A stretch of 48,968 nucleotides of DNA from assembly GCF_027487935.1 (NCBI RefSeq), contig NZ_JAIYCP010000011.1:1-48968 (forward strand), given 5' to 3'. Origin of the DNA: Brevundimonas sp. Its GTDB lineage: Bacteria; Pseudomonadota; Alphaproteobacteria; Caulobacterales; Caulobacteraceae. Under the pieces are notes generated by a model. It worked only from the letters and a program-made list of their open reading frames with translations. It was not told the DNA's origin and made no database searches. The position numbers and the translations under genes were made by a program. Positions 33,712 through 42,278 of this stretch are shown here, one piece after another (position 1 is the stretch's first letter; each line of letters starts with the position of its first letter).

Positions 33712-34203
33712 CTACTTTTTCCGGAACTGATCCAGCGACACGACCTTCGGGCCGTTGTCATCACCCTCGGGAGCCGGCGCGCGGCCGGGCTCTGATGCAG
33801 GGATCTCCACGACGCTGTCTTCAACCGTGGCCGGCGGCTCAAACTGCAGCAGGAACTGCACCGACGGGTCATAGAAGCGGGTCACGGCGGTATAGGGCAT
33901 GGCCAGCACCTTGGGCATGCCGCCGAATTTCAGCATCACCGAAAATCTCGTCGGCTCGACCTTCAGGTCCCAGTACTGGTGCTGCAGAACGACCGTCATT
34001 TCTTCGGGGTATTTGGCCAGGATGTCCGGGGGCACGCTGACGCCCGGCGCGCGGGTCATGAACGTCACATAGAAATGGTGCGCGCCCGGAATTCCTTCGG
34101 GCATGGCGGCCCGTTCCAGCGCCGAGCGGATGACGCCGCGCTTGGCGTCCTGCGCCAGCTGCTCATAGTTCATCTCGTCGACGGGGGGCGTCTCTTCGGC
34201 CAT
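33712..34203 (-). CDS. sspB: ClpXP adaptor SspB (alpha type)
   Basis: SspB binds the ssrA tag on stalled-translation products and hands them to ClpXP. The 163-residue product has the alphaproteobacterial core: MNYEQLAQDAKRGVIRSALE, GAHHFYVTFMTRAPGVSVP, YPEEMTVVLQHQYWDL, FSVMLKFGG and AVTRFYDPSVQFLLQFE. A flexible acidic linker follows and the C-terminal peptide (VVSLDQFRKK) is the expected ClpX-binding tail. The gene lies 77 bases downstream of ssrA, the source of its substrate tag, on the same strand. Confidence 0.95.
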   Translation of the reverse strand: MAEETPPVDEMNYEQLAQDAKRGVIRSALERAAMPEGIPGAHHFYVTFMTRAPGVSVPPDILAKYPEEMTVVLQHQYWDLKVEPTRFSVMLKFGGMPKVLAMPYTAVTRFYDPSVQFLLQFEPPATVEDSVVEIPASEPGRAPAPEGDDNGPKVVSLDQFRKK

Positions 34204-34279
34204 GGGTCGCCTCAGCTGTTCGCGCGAACTGATAGCGGTGAGAGGGCGCGGGCGAAAGGCGCCAAGATGGTGAAATCGA

Positions 34280-34618
34280 CGATGCTGAAAGTGCCGGGGA
34301 TTCTGTTGGCAGGCTCCCCGACAGGCCCCGCCTGGGGAACTGATCCCCCAGGACTTAAGTGTTCGAAATCACCCGAACCGCTTATGCGGCGAGAGCGACT
34401 TCTCCAGCGAAGTTATCGTTCGCAGTTAGAAAATGGCCCGATACGGTGGGCCAGGACGGGCGAAAGCAGTCTTCTTTACACGTCCGTCGATGCTAGTCGG
34501 CCCCATATGCCTCCGCCGATAACGCGGGGAGAAGATGGTGGAGCCGCCGGGAATCGCACCCGGGTCCGGTCCGCTTATTACAAGCGCGTTTATCGCCATA
34601 TCCGGAGCAAGCCCCGGC
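34280..34618 (-). ncRNA. ssrA: tmRNA, two-piece (circularly permuted)
   Basis: On the minus strand the acceptor piece comes first (about 34618 to 34536): T arm CCGGG-TGCGATT-CCCGG, acceptor CGGCTCC (34540-34546) and ACCA ending at 34536. An intervening segment of about 31 bases follows. The coding piece then starts at GGGGCCG (34498-34504), which pairs with CGGCTCC. The tag reading frame starts at GCG (34421-34423) and ends at TAA (34382-34384), encoding ANDNFAGEVALAA, so the full tag is AANDNFAGEVALAA. The 3' end of the coding piece is estimated from a stem region near 34285-34345. tmRNA rescues stalled ribosomes. Confidence 0.92.
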
Positions 34619-34624
34619 AACCCC

Positions 34625-34653
34625 AATATAGGGCTTCCGGACCCGGCTTCCAA
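34625..34653 (-). promoter_or_regulatory. Predicted ssrA promoter
   Basis: On the minus strand: -35 TTGGAA (34648-34653), 17-base spacer, -10 TATATT (34625-34630). Transcription would begin around 34618, at the start of the acceptor piece. It lies just before the end of the next gene on the same strand. Confidence 0.6.
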
Positions 34654-34678
34654 GGTCCGAAGTGCGGCCCCGCCGGGG

Positions 34679-35272
34679 TCAGTCCTCGTCCGCCTTCCGC
34701 AGCGCCAGGCGCGCTGCCGCAAGAGCCTCATGATAGGCTTCGCCGTCGCCGAAATCGCCGAAACCGGCATAGCGGCCATGGGCCCCCATCAGCCGCCGCG
34801 TATGTTTGATGGGACACCAGTATTGTTCGGTCCGGGCCGACACCTCTCGGACATAGGCGATGACGCCGTTCACATAGGAACAATAGGCACAGTTCAGTTT
34901 CTCGATGGCGTTCAGATAGGGCAGGCCTGTCCGGTCGAAAATCATGTAGCGGCCCCTCGGGACCTGCGGGATGCCGTAAACGCGGAAACAGATCGCCTGG
35001 TAAAGCGACACCCACAGATCGACCAGGGCGAACGGCAGCATCAGCGAATAGATCACCGGGGCGCTCAGAACGTACAGGACCGGTGCCCGGAAAATGTATT
35101 TCAGCAGGTGAGTGCGGCGTTCCTCGAGCCGGCGCCGCGCCTCTTCCTCGAACCGGGCCCGACCATGCTCCAGCCCGAACCGGAAGCCCGACCGCTGGCG
35201 TGAGATTTCGGCCGCCAGATCATGCTCCAGCGCATGAATCTGGCTCATGAGGGCGTCGACCCGGTTCGGCAT
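34679..35272 (-). CDS. Conserved hypothetical membrane-associated protein
   Basis: The 197-residue product has a helical N-terminus (about 60 residues, charged, coiled-coil-like), two hydrophobic segments (YIFRAPVLYVLSAPVIYSLMLP and FALVDLWVSLYQAICFRVYG), and a conserved cysteine-rich tail: LNCAYCSYVNGVIAYVRE then YWCPIKHTRR. I recognise this pattern (IEKLNC.YCSY.NGVIAYVRE..ARTEQYWCPIKH) as a widespread uncharacterised family. The three cysteines could bind metal. ATG 35272 chosen. Function unknown. Confidence 0.8.
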   Translation of the reverse strand: MPNRVDALMSQIHALEHDLAAEISRQRSGFRFGLEHGRARFEEEARRRLEERRTHLLKYIFRAPVLYVLSAPVIYSLMLPFALVDLWVSLYQAICFRVYGIPQVPRGRYMIFDRTGLPYLNAIEKLNCAYCSYVNGVIAYVREVSARTEQYWCPIKHTRRLMGAHGRYAGFGDFGDGEAYHEALAAARLALRKADED

Positions 35273-35407
35273 GCGCGCTCCTGTCGTTCCACGCCCGCAA
35301 CGGGTATCGGCCCCGGCGACGTCACTCTGGCAGATGCGAGTCCCGCACCGGCACCTGCATAGCATCCGTTCCGGTCGGCGTCCCTGCGCACGGACGCGAG
35401 CAACGGG

Positions 35408-36277
35408 TCAGACCCGCGCCCATCCGGGCGTCTGGTTCCTGAACCATGTCAGCTGGCGTTTGGCATAGTTGCGGGTCGCCTGGCGTGTGGCCTCAACCGC
35501 TGCCGCCAGGGTGCACGCGCCCGCGAGATGAGCCGCGAACTCGCGCACGCCCACCGCCTTCATGGCGGGCAGGGCAGGGTCCAGCCCACGCGCCACCAGG
35601 GCCCGGACCTCGTCCAGTGCCCCGGCCTCGACCATCTGCGCCACCCGCAGGTCACAGCGGGCGTACAGGGCCTCCCGGTCCGGCTCGATCACCTGACCCG
35701 TCCATGAACCCGGGGGCAACAAAGGTCTGGTATCGGCGGTCCAGTCGCTGAGGGCCCGCCCGGTATGCCTGGCCACAGCCCAGGCCCGGGTCAACCGCTG
35801 GCGATCTCCGGCCTCGATCCTTGCCTCGGCTTCGGGGTCAAGCACGGCCAGCCGGGCGCGGAACGCCGCCTCGCCGTCGGCGTCGAAGACCGCGCCCGCC
35901 GCGTCCCGTTCTGCGAGTGGCACATCCGGAATGTCCGCCAGCCCTGTGGTCAGGGCGGTGAAATACAGCCCCGTCCCGCCCACCAGCAGCGCGGGCCGGC
36001 GCTCGGCCGCCAGTTCGGCCAATTGTGGCATGACGGCCCGGCTCCAGCGCCCGACCGACCAGGGGTCCATGGCAGCGGCGACTCCGTAAAGCCTGTGCTC
36101 GGCCAAGGCCTCTTCCGCGACCGAGGGCCGGGCGCTCAGCACCCGAAGGTCAGCATACAGTTGCTGGCTGTCGGCATTGATGATCACCGCCCCGGTCCGG
36201 GCCGCTATCTCCAGAGCGCGCCTTGACTTGCCCGAGGCGGTCGGGCCGGCCAGCAGGGTGATCAGGGGCTCGGACAA
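35408..36277 (-). CDS. miaA: tRNA dimethylallyltransferase
   Basis: MiaA adds a dimethylallyl group to A37 of tRNAs reading codons that start with U. The 289-residue product has the P-loop GPTASGKS at residues 11-18, [18 protein letters not shown] and the C-terminal LTWFRNQ. The DPWSVGRW and [14 protein letters not shown] segments are family-typical. It is divergent from mrp with about 80 bases between. Tgt, QueA and the Que operon in the window act on neighbouring anticodon-loop position 34. Confidence 0.95.
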   Translation of the reverse strand: MSEPLITLLAGPTASGKSRRALEIAARTGAVIINADSQQLYADLRVLSARPSVAEEALAEHRLYGVAAAMDPWSVGRWSRAVMPQLAELAAERRPALLVGGTGLYFTALTTGLADIPDVPLAERDAAGAVFDADGEAAFRARLAVLDPEAEARIEAGDRQRLTRAWAVARHTGRALSDWTADTRPLLPPGSWTGQVIEPDREALYARCDLRVAQMVEAGALDEVRALVARGLDPALPAMKAVGVREFAAHLAGACTLAAAVEATRQATRNYAKRQLTWFRNQTPGWARV

Positions 36278-36360
36278 GACGCGGACTCGGATTTTCGACC
36301 GGACAGGCAGGGTCGTTCGGCGATAGAACGCGCAACCCGACCCGGCAACCCGTCAGGATC

Positions 36361-37470
36361 ATGCCCTTGCCCGACCGCGCTTCCGTTCTCGCCGCCCTTG
36401 ATACCGTGATCGACCCCAGGAGCGGGCAGGGCCTCGCGGCCGCCGGTCTGGTCCAGGGCCTGGTCGTCGGGCCTGCGCCGGAGGGGCTCCGGGCCGGGTT
36501 TGTGCTGGAGGTCGCCGCCGGTGACACCGCCCTCTATGCGCCGGTGCGTGATGCTGCCGAGGCCGCTCTTTCGGCCATGCCGGGCATGGGGCGGGTCTCC
36601 GTGGTTCTGACCGCCGAAACGGCACCCGCCGCCAGACCGGTGCGTCGGGCTTCCCTGTCGCCCCAGGCCGTCGACCAGGGCCGGCCGAAAGCCCCGGTCG
36701 CGACCGACCGGCCGGCCCACGTCCGCCGCGTTCTGGCCGTGGCCAGCGGCAAGGGCGGGGTCGGCAAATCGACCGTCGCGGTCAATCTCGCCGCTGCCTT
36801 CGCCGCGAAGGGCCTCTCGGTCGGCCTGCTGGACGCGGATGTCTATGGCCCGTCCCTGCCCACCATGCTCGGCATGACAGGCAAGCCGGAATACCGCGAC
36901 GGCATGATGGAGCCGCACTTCATCCACGGCCTCAGGGCCATGTCTGTGGGCCTGCTGACCAAGGCCGAGGACGCCATGATCTGGCGCGGTCCCATGGCCT
37001 CCCAGGCCCTGACCCAGATGCTCACCCAGACCCGCTGGGGGATGGAGGACGCGCCGCTCGACCTGCTCGTCGTCGACCTGCCGCCCGGCACAGGCGACGT
37101 CCAGCTGACCCTGGTTCAGAAGACCCCGCTGGACGGGGTCGTCATTGTCTCGACCCCGCAGGAGGTGGCCCTCGCCGACGCCCGGCGCGCCCACACCCTG
37201 TTCCGGAAGGTCGACATCCCCACGCTCGGCCTGATCGAGAACATGACCGGCCCCGTCTTCGGCCGCGGCGGCGCGGAGGCCGAGGCATTGCAGCTTGGCA
37301 TCACCTTCCTCGGGGACCTGCCGCTCGACGCGGCCCTCCGCGAGGGCGCCGACGCCGGTGTCCCGGTCGTGGTCAGCGATCCGGACGGCGACATCGCCGG
37401 ACGTTTTGCGGGCTTTGCCGCAGAGGTCGCAAAAAAACTCGGTCTTCAGGGTTTTCAAACGCAACCCTGA
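36361..37470 (+). CDS. mrp: Mrp/ApbC-type ATP-binding protein
   Basis: The 369-residue protein has an N-terminal MIP18-like domain (residues 1-90) and a deviant Walker A SGKGGVGKST near residue 130. Further motifs are LLDADVYGPSLPTMLG, LVVDLPPGTGDVQLTL and VSTPQEVALADARR. Mrp proteins load or carry Fe-S clusters. In this copy the segment where many family members carry a CxxC is gone: the sequence runs IENMTGPVFGRGGAEAEAL without any Cys. It may use a different cluster-handling mode, or have lost that role. Start at ATG 36361. Confidence 0.9.
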   Translation: MPLPDRASVLAALDTVIDPRSGQGLAAAGLVQGLVVGPAPEGLRAGFVLEVAAGDTALYAPVRDAAEAALSAMPGMGRVSVVLTAETAPAARPVRRASLSPQAVDQGRPKAPVATDRPAHVRRVLAVASGKGGVGKSTVAVNLAAAFAAKGLSVGLLDADVYGPSLPTMLGMTGKPEYRDGMMEPHFIHGLRAMSVGLLTKAEDAMIWRGPMASQALTQMLTQTRWGMEDAPLDLLVVDLPPGTGDVQLTLVQKTPLDGVVIVSTPQEVALADARRAHTLFRKVDIPTLGLIENMTGPVFGRGGAEAEALQLGITFLGDLPLDAALREGADAGVPVVVSDPDGDIAGRFAGFAAEVAKKLGLQGFQTQP

Positions 37471-37508
37471 CCGCCACCTTGGGGGCTCCAGCCATGCGAG
37501 AGCCGCCC

Positions 37509-38606
<1,098 letters not shown>

Positions 38607-38687
38607 GTCATAGGTCTTAGGGCTTAGGGCTTAGGGCTTAGGGATCAGAGCTTCCTTCAAGCCCTAAGCCCTAAGACCTAAGACCCC
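38607..38687. repeat. Second inverted heptamer array between convergent genes
   Basis: The left arm (38607-38643) is made of heptamers GGTCATA, GGTCTTA and three GGGCTTA. The right arm (about 38662-38687) is the inverse: CCCTAAGCCCTAAGACCTAA then GACCCC. An 18-bp block is a perfect inverted match. The spacer is about 18 bases. It lies directly after the stop codons of the Old Yellow Enzyme gene and the YbjQ-type gene, whose stop (38678-38680) is inside the right arm. Same architecture as 2891-3067. Confidence 0.85.
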
Positions 38688-38998
38688 TCAACCACCACCG
38701 CTGTCCCATAGGCCAGCACTTCGGTGACGCCTTCCATGATCTCATTGGCCTCATAGCGCATGCCGATCACGGCATTAGCACCCATGGCCTGGGCGTGTTC
38801 GACCATTTCCTGAAGGGCCTCAGCGCGCGAGGTCTCGGCCAGTCTGACATAGGTCTCGACCCGGCCGCCCAGCATCGACTGCAGCCCGCCGACCATGTCG
38901 CTGATGGCGTTTCGCGACCGCACGGTGATGCCCCGCACCAGTCCCAGCGTCCTCACCACCCGATAGCCGGGCGCGTCATTGGTGGTCACGATCAGCAT
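38678..38998 (-). CDS. YbjQ family protein
   Basis: A 106-residue protein of the YbjQ/UPF0145 family, with a start at ATG 38998 (LIVTTNDAPGYRVVRTLGLVRG). The family core GANAVIGMRYEANE and the AYGTAVVVE end are present. It probably forms pentamers; function unknown. An ATG at 39004 overlapping the folA stop (ATGA) is an alternative start. It follows folA closely on the same strand. Its last codons fall in the heptamer repeat. Confidence 0.85.
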   Translation of the reverse strand: MLIVTTNDAPGYRVVRTLGLVRGITVRSRNAISDMVGGLQSMLGGRVETYVRLAETSRAEALQEMVEHAQAMGANAVIGMRYEANEIMEGVTEVLAYGTAVVVEGS

Positions 38999-39000
38999 GG

Positions 39001-39516
39001 TCATTTCCTTTCGAGAACCCGGAAGACGAATCCGTGGTCGTCCTTCTCGCCGGCCGGATGAGCCTCGGAGGATACCTCCGTCCACGCCCCCTCGTCGAAC
39101 GCCGGAAACATCACATCCCCGTCAGGGGCCGCCTCGACCTCGGTTAGATAGAGCCGCTTCGCCCGCGGCAGGGCCTTTTCGAACAGGGCCACGCCGCCGA
39201 TGACGCAGATCTCCCCGACCCCGTCCTCCTCGGCGGTCTCGCGCGCGATCTCGACGGCTTCGTCCAGCGTCGTGCAGACCACGGCCCCGCGCGCGGTGAA
39301 GGATTCATCGCGCGACAGCACCAGGTTCAGCCGGCCCGGCAGGGGCTTGAGCGGCAGGCTCTCCCACGTCTTGCGGCCCATGATGCAGGGCTTGCCCAGG
39401 GTGATGGCCTTGAACCGCTGCAGGTCGCTGCGCAGCCGCCATGGCAGGTCGCCGTCACACCCGATGACACCATTGCGGGCGCGGGCGACGACCAGAACGA
39501 GTTGGGGCAGGGGCAA
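39001..39516 (-). CDS. folA: Dihydrofolate reductase
   Basis: DHFR regenerates tetrahydrofolate used by ThyA, encoded downstream in the map. The 171-residue product has NGVIGCDGDLPWRLRSDLQRFK, IMGRKTWESLP, LNLVLSRD and ICVIGGVALFEKAL, with the conserved catalytic acid Asp in DLPW. Start ATG 39516. It overlaps or abuts the YbjQ-type gene. Normal length and motifs. Confidence 0.95.
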   Translation of the reverse strand: MPLPQLVLVVARARNGVIGCDGDLPWRLRSDLQRFKAITLGKPCIMGRKTWESLPLKPLPGRLNLVLSRDESFTARGAVVCTTLDEAVEIARETAEEDGVGEICVIGGVALFEKALPRAKRLYLTEVEAAPDGDVMFPAFDEGAWTEVSSEAHPAGEKDDHGFVFRVLERK

Positions 39517-39572
39517 GCGGACCTCGGAAAAACAGGCGGCGGCCCGGTCGACCGCCGACCGTTCTTACAGCC

Positions 39573-39782
39573 TCAGGCGTCGGGTTCCAGCATCTTGATC
39601 CGGAACAGCAGCGGCCCGAGCACCGAGCTCGAGGCGGCAGCTGCGAAGGACAATCAGACCTGGCTCAGGGTCTTGCCGCCGTGCAATCCGGACGGGCCGA
39701 AGCTGCCGTCCGGATTGCCCGACACTCAGGTCAGATGGATCCTGCCGATGCGGATCAATGCAAGGATCGGATAGATTCCCAT
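39573..39782 (-). pseudogene. Probable decayed gene remnant
   Basis: The 340-base stretch 39517-39857 has no intact gene. On the minus strand ATG 39782 opens MGIYPILALIRIGRIHLT, then an in-frame TGA (39726-39728); the same frame continues with VSGNPDGSFGPSGLHGG to another stop. A different frame ends in GPLLFRIKMLEPDA before 39573. The hydrophobic opening and GxFGPS-like end remind me of the C-terminus of small DUF805-type membrane proteins, but this is a guess. It is more likely debris than coding. Confidence 0.25.
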
Positions 39783-39857
39783 GCTCGTAAAGGCTCCTTG
39801 ACCCGTGGCCCTGTCACTCCCTGTATGGCGATGACGACGATAGCCGTACCTACCCCC

Positions 39858-40379
39858 TCAATGACGAGGGCCGCCTAAAGCTCTTTCAGCACGCTCCCAT
39901 GCACGGCGAAGCTCTTCCTCTGCACGGCGAGCGGCTGCCGAAGCTGTAGCAGCATCTTCCTCTGCACGGCGAAGCTCTTCCTCTGCACGGCGAGCGGCTG
40001 CCGAAGCTGTAGCAGCATCTTCCTCTGAACGGCGAGCGGCTGCCGTTGCTGTTGCCGTACGCTCTGCATCTCGCCTAGCCACTGCATCTCGCATCTGCTG
40101 CTGCTCATCTGCAGGTAGAGCCTGAATCGCCTGTCGGATTTGGTCACGAGTCATGCGACCGGCCTGCTCCTCTGTCCGCCAGCGATCAAACAAGGCTACC
40201 AACTGCGCAGCGGTTCGTTGCGAGGAAACGCTTGCAGGACTGGCTTGTCCAGTTGCGGGTGATGGTATCAGGACAGCGGCCTGCGCCGGCTGGCCGAAGG
40301 ATGCCGGGCCCAGCACCGCCGCACCGCAAACTGCCAGAACCATTGTGCCGATAAGCCCGACCGAAAACCTGTTCAGCAT
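39858..40379 (-). CDS. Exported Ala/Glu/Arg-rich protein with heptad-like repeats
   Basis: The 173-residue product has a signal peptide-like N-terminus (MLNRFSVGLIGTMVLAVCGAAVL). The C-terminal 90 residues are almost all Ala, Glu, Arg with units such as RRAEEELRRAEEDAATASAAA, encoded by a 63-bp tandem repeat. They would form a long charged single helix or coiled coil. The middle part (TAAQLVALFDRWRTEEQAGRMTRDQIRQAI) looks like a globular helix pair. Codon use in the repeat favours A/T-ending codons more than the neighbours do. Start ATG 40379. No family recognised. Confidence 0.6.
   Translation of the reverse strand: MLNRFSVGLIGTMVLAVCGAAVLGPASFGQPAQAAVLIPSPATGQASPASVSSQRTAAQLVALFDRWRTEEQAGRMTRDQIRQAIQALPADEQQQMRDAVARRDAERTATATAAARRSEEDAATASAAARRAEEELRRAEEDAATASAAARRAEEELRRAWERAERALGGPRH
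39901..40026. repeat. 63-bp tandem repeat, two perfect copies
   Basis: Copies at 39901-39963 and 39964-40026 are identical, followed by a partial third. The unit is 21 codons of the coiled-coil gene and keeps its frame, so copy number could vary without disrupting the gene. Confidence 0.9.
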
Positions 40380-40444
40380 GGCACCCTCCCGTTTGCTAAG
40401 GCCACCCCTAGCCCATTCGAGAATGGGTCTAAGGCGATGCTGAA

Positions 40445-40765
40445 TCAAGTTTGGGGAACGGCGGTCTCCGTCTTCAGCCAGTGCAGCCATTTCCGCTGCA
40501 TGGCCTGTTCAAGATCGATCCCCGCCCGGTCGCAATAGATCAGTAGCATGCCCAGCACGTCCGCCGCCTCATCGCCCAGCTTGCCGGCGTCGGCCGCACC
40601 CCGCGCCCGGCCGCTCATGCGCAGATGTTCCGCGGTCAGCTCGCCCAGCTCCTCCTGCAGCTTGAGGATGGCCCAGTCGCCGGAGCGGTCGATGCCATGC
40701 TCGCGCGCATAGATGTCGGAGATGCGCAGGACGTCGGCCTGCAGGGCCTTGAGGTCGAGGGTCAT
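40445..40765 (-). CDS. MazG-like nucleotide pyrophosphohydrolase
   Basis: A 106-residue protein with the all-alpha NTP pyrophosphohydrolase pattern: the metal-binding EELGELTAEH and DEAADVLGMLL (E, E, E and D). The ATG at 40765 overlaps the thyA stop by one base (TGATG), so the two are translated together. It may hydrolyse unwanted nucleotides near dTMP synthesis. Family assignment is by these acidic motifs and length. Confidence 0.75.
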   Translation of the reverse strand: MTLDLKALQADVLRISDIYAREHGIDRSGDWAILKLQEELGELTAEHLRMSGRARGAADAGKLGDEAADVLGMLLIYCDRAGIDLEQAMQRKWLHWLKTETAVPQT

Positions 40766-41622
40766 CAAACCGCGACCGGCGCCTTGATATGCGGCCAAGG
40801 CTCATACCCTTCAAGCACGAAGTCCTCGAGCGTATAGGCGAACAGGTCGTCCTTCGGCGTGATCGTCATGGTCGGGGCGGGCAGGGGCGCGCGGGCCAGC
40901 TGGGTCTCGGCCTGTTCGATGTGGTTCAGATACAGGTGGGCGTCGCCGAAGGTGTGGACGAACTCGCCCGGCTTCAGCCCGCAGACCTGGGCCACCATCA
41001 TCGTCAGCAGGGCATAGGAGGCGATGTTGAACGGCACGCCCAGAAACACATCCGCCGACCGCTGGTACAGCTGGCAGCTCAGTTTCCCGTCGGCGACGAA
41101 GAACTGGAACAGGCAGTGGCAGGGCGGCAGGGCCATGTCATCGACATCGGCGGGGTTCCAGGCGCTCACGATATGGCGGCGGCTGTTGGGATTGGTCTTC
41201 AGCCCCTCGACCAGCTTCGTGATCTGGTCGATCACCCGGCCGTCCGGTGCCGCCCAGGAGCGCCACTGTTTGCCATAGACAGGCCCCAGCTCGCCCTCGG
41301 CGTCGGCCCATTCGTTCCAGATGCTGACGCCGTTGTCCTTCAGCCAGCCGATATTGGTCTCGCCGCGCAGGAACCACAGCAGTTCGACGATGATCGACCG
41401 CAGGTGCAGCTTCTTGGTCGTCAGGACCGGGAAGCCCTTCGACAGATCAAACCGCATTTGCCGCCCGAACACGCCCAGCGTGCCCGTGCCCGTCCGGTCG
41501 TCGCGCCGGCTGCCGTTGTCGAGGATGTCGCGCAGCAGGTTGAGATACTGCCACTCCGGATGATCGGCCGCGACGGCTCCGGTGCGGGCGTGGAGGTCAG
41601 CAAGGGAAGCGACGGCGTTCAT
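40765..41622 (-). CDS. thyA: Thymidylate synthase
   Basis: ThyA methylates dUMP to dTMP with methylene-tetrahydrofolate. The 285-residue product has [67 protein letters not shown] with the nucleophile Cys, and the [14 protein letters not shown] loop. The start ATG 41622 is followed by [13 protein letters not shown]; a longer frame continues upstream but is not family-like. DUF924 lies upstream with about 105 bases between. Confidence 0.95.
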   Translation of the reverse strand: MNAVASLADLHARTGAVAADHPEWQYLNLLRDILDNGSRRDDRTGTGTLGVFGRQMRFDLSKGFPVLTTKKLHLRSIIVELLWFLRGETNIGWLKDNGVSIWNEWADAEGELGPVYGKQWRSWAAPDGRVIDQITKLVEGLKTNPNSRRHIVSAWNPADVDDMALPPCHCLFQFFVADGKLSCQLYQRSADVFLGVPFNIASYALLTMMVAQVCGLKPGEFVHTFGDAHLYLNHIEQAETQLARAPLPAPTMTITPKDDLFAYTLEDFVLEGYEPWPHIKAPVAV

Positions 41623-41726
41623 CCGACCAGAATGCCTCTGATTCGGAGGTCCGGGCAGCCGGGTGATTCGCTTGCCCACAGCCTTTCCGCTTCCTTCCCC
41701 CGAAATGGGAGACAAGGAGCGCGATC

Positions 41727-42278
41727 TCATCCCCTGAACCCGTCGGCCTCCAGAAATACCTGCTCCTCCGGCGTCGTCTCCCGGCCCAGCGCCCGGTTCC
41801 GATGCGGAAAGCGCCCGAAACGGGCGATGATGTCGTGGTGATGCTCGGCCCAGCGATCGTCGGGTTTACGCTCCATCCGGGTCTGGAACAGTTCGACCTG
41901 CCGGGCCTGATCGGCGCGGTCCTCCGAATGCTGGAGGGGCAGGTAGAAGAACCGCCGGATGTCGCCCTCGACCTGCAGGTCGTGCCCGGCCTCCAGCGCC
42001 CGCTCTGCGAAAAGCCGTGCCAACGGATCCGTCGCGAAGGCATGGCCCGTGCCGCGGAAGGCGTTGCGCGGAAACTGGTCCAGCAGGATCAGCAGGGCCA
42101 GCGAGCCCTCCGCCGTCTCCGCCCAGGAATCCAGCGCCCGCCGGGCAGCAGCATGGTGCGCCGCCTCGAACCGCTCGCGGAACCGGGCATCGAAAGCCTC
42201 GTCCCTGGCGAACCACTTCGATGGTCCGGCTTCTTTCCAGAAGGCGATGACGTCGGAAGGCGTTATGTCTGTGTGCAT
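41727..42278 (-). CDS. DUF924 family protein
   Basis: The 183-residue product has the DUF924 features: [26 protein letters not shown] at the start, [28 protein letters not shown] and [11 protein letters not shown]. These are helical tetratricopeptide-like proteins of unknown role. The start ATG (42276-42278 on the plus strand as CAT) overlaps the start codon of the divergent IlvC-like gene, so the two have no separating promoter sequence. Confidence 0.9.
   Translation of the reverse strand: MHTDITPSDVIAFWKEAGPSKWFARDEAFDARFRERFEAAHHAAARRALDSWAETAEGSLALLILLDQFPRNAFRGTGHAFATDPLARLFAERALEAGHDLQVEGDIRRFFYLPLQHSEDRADQARQVELFQTRMERKPDDRWAEHHHDIIARFGRFPHRNRALGRETTPEEQVFLEADGFRG

Noticed and set aside
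39858..40026. Transposon end or CRISPR from the 63-bp repeats
   Set aside because: The repeats are in frame inside a coding helix region and lack flanking inverted repeats or target duplication.
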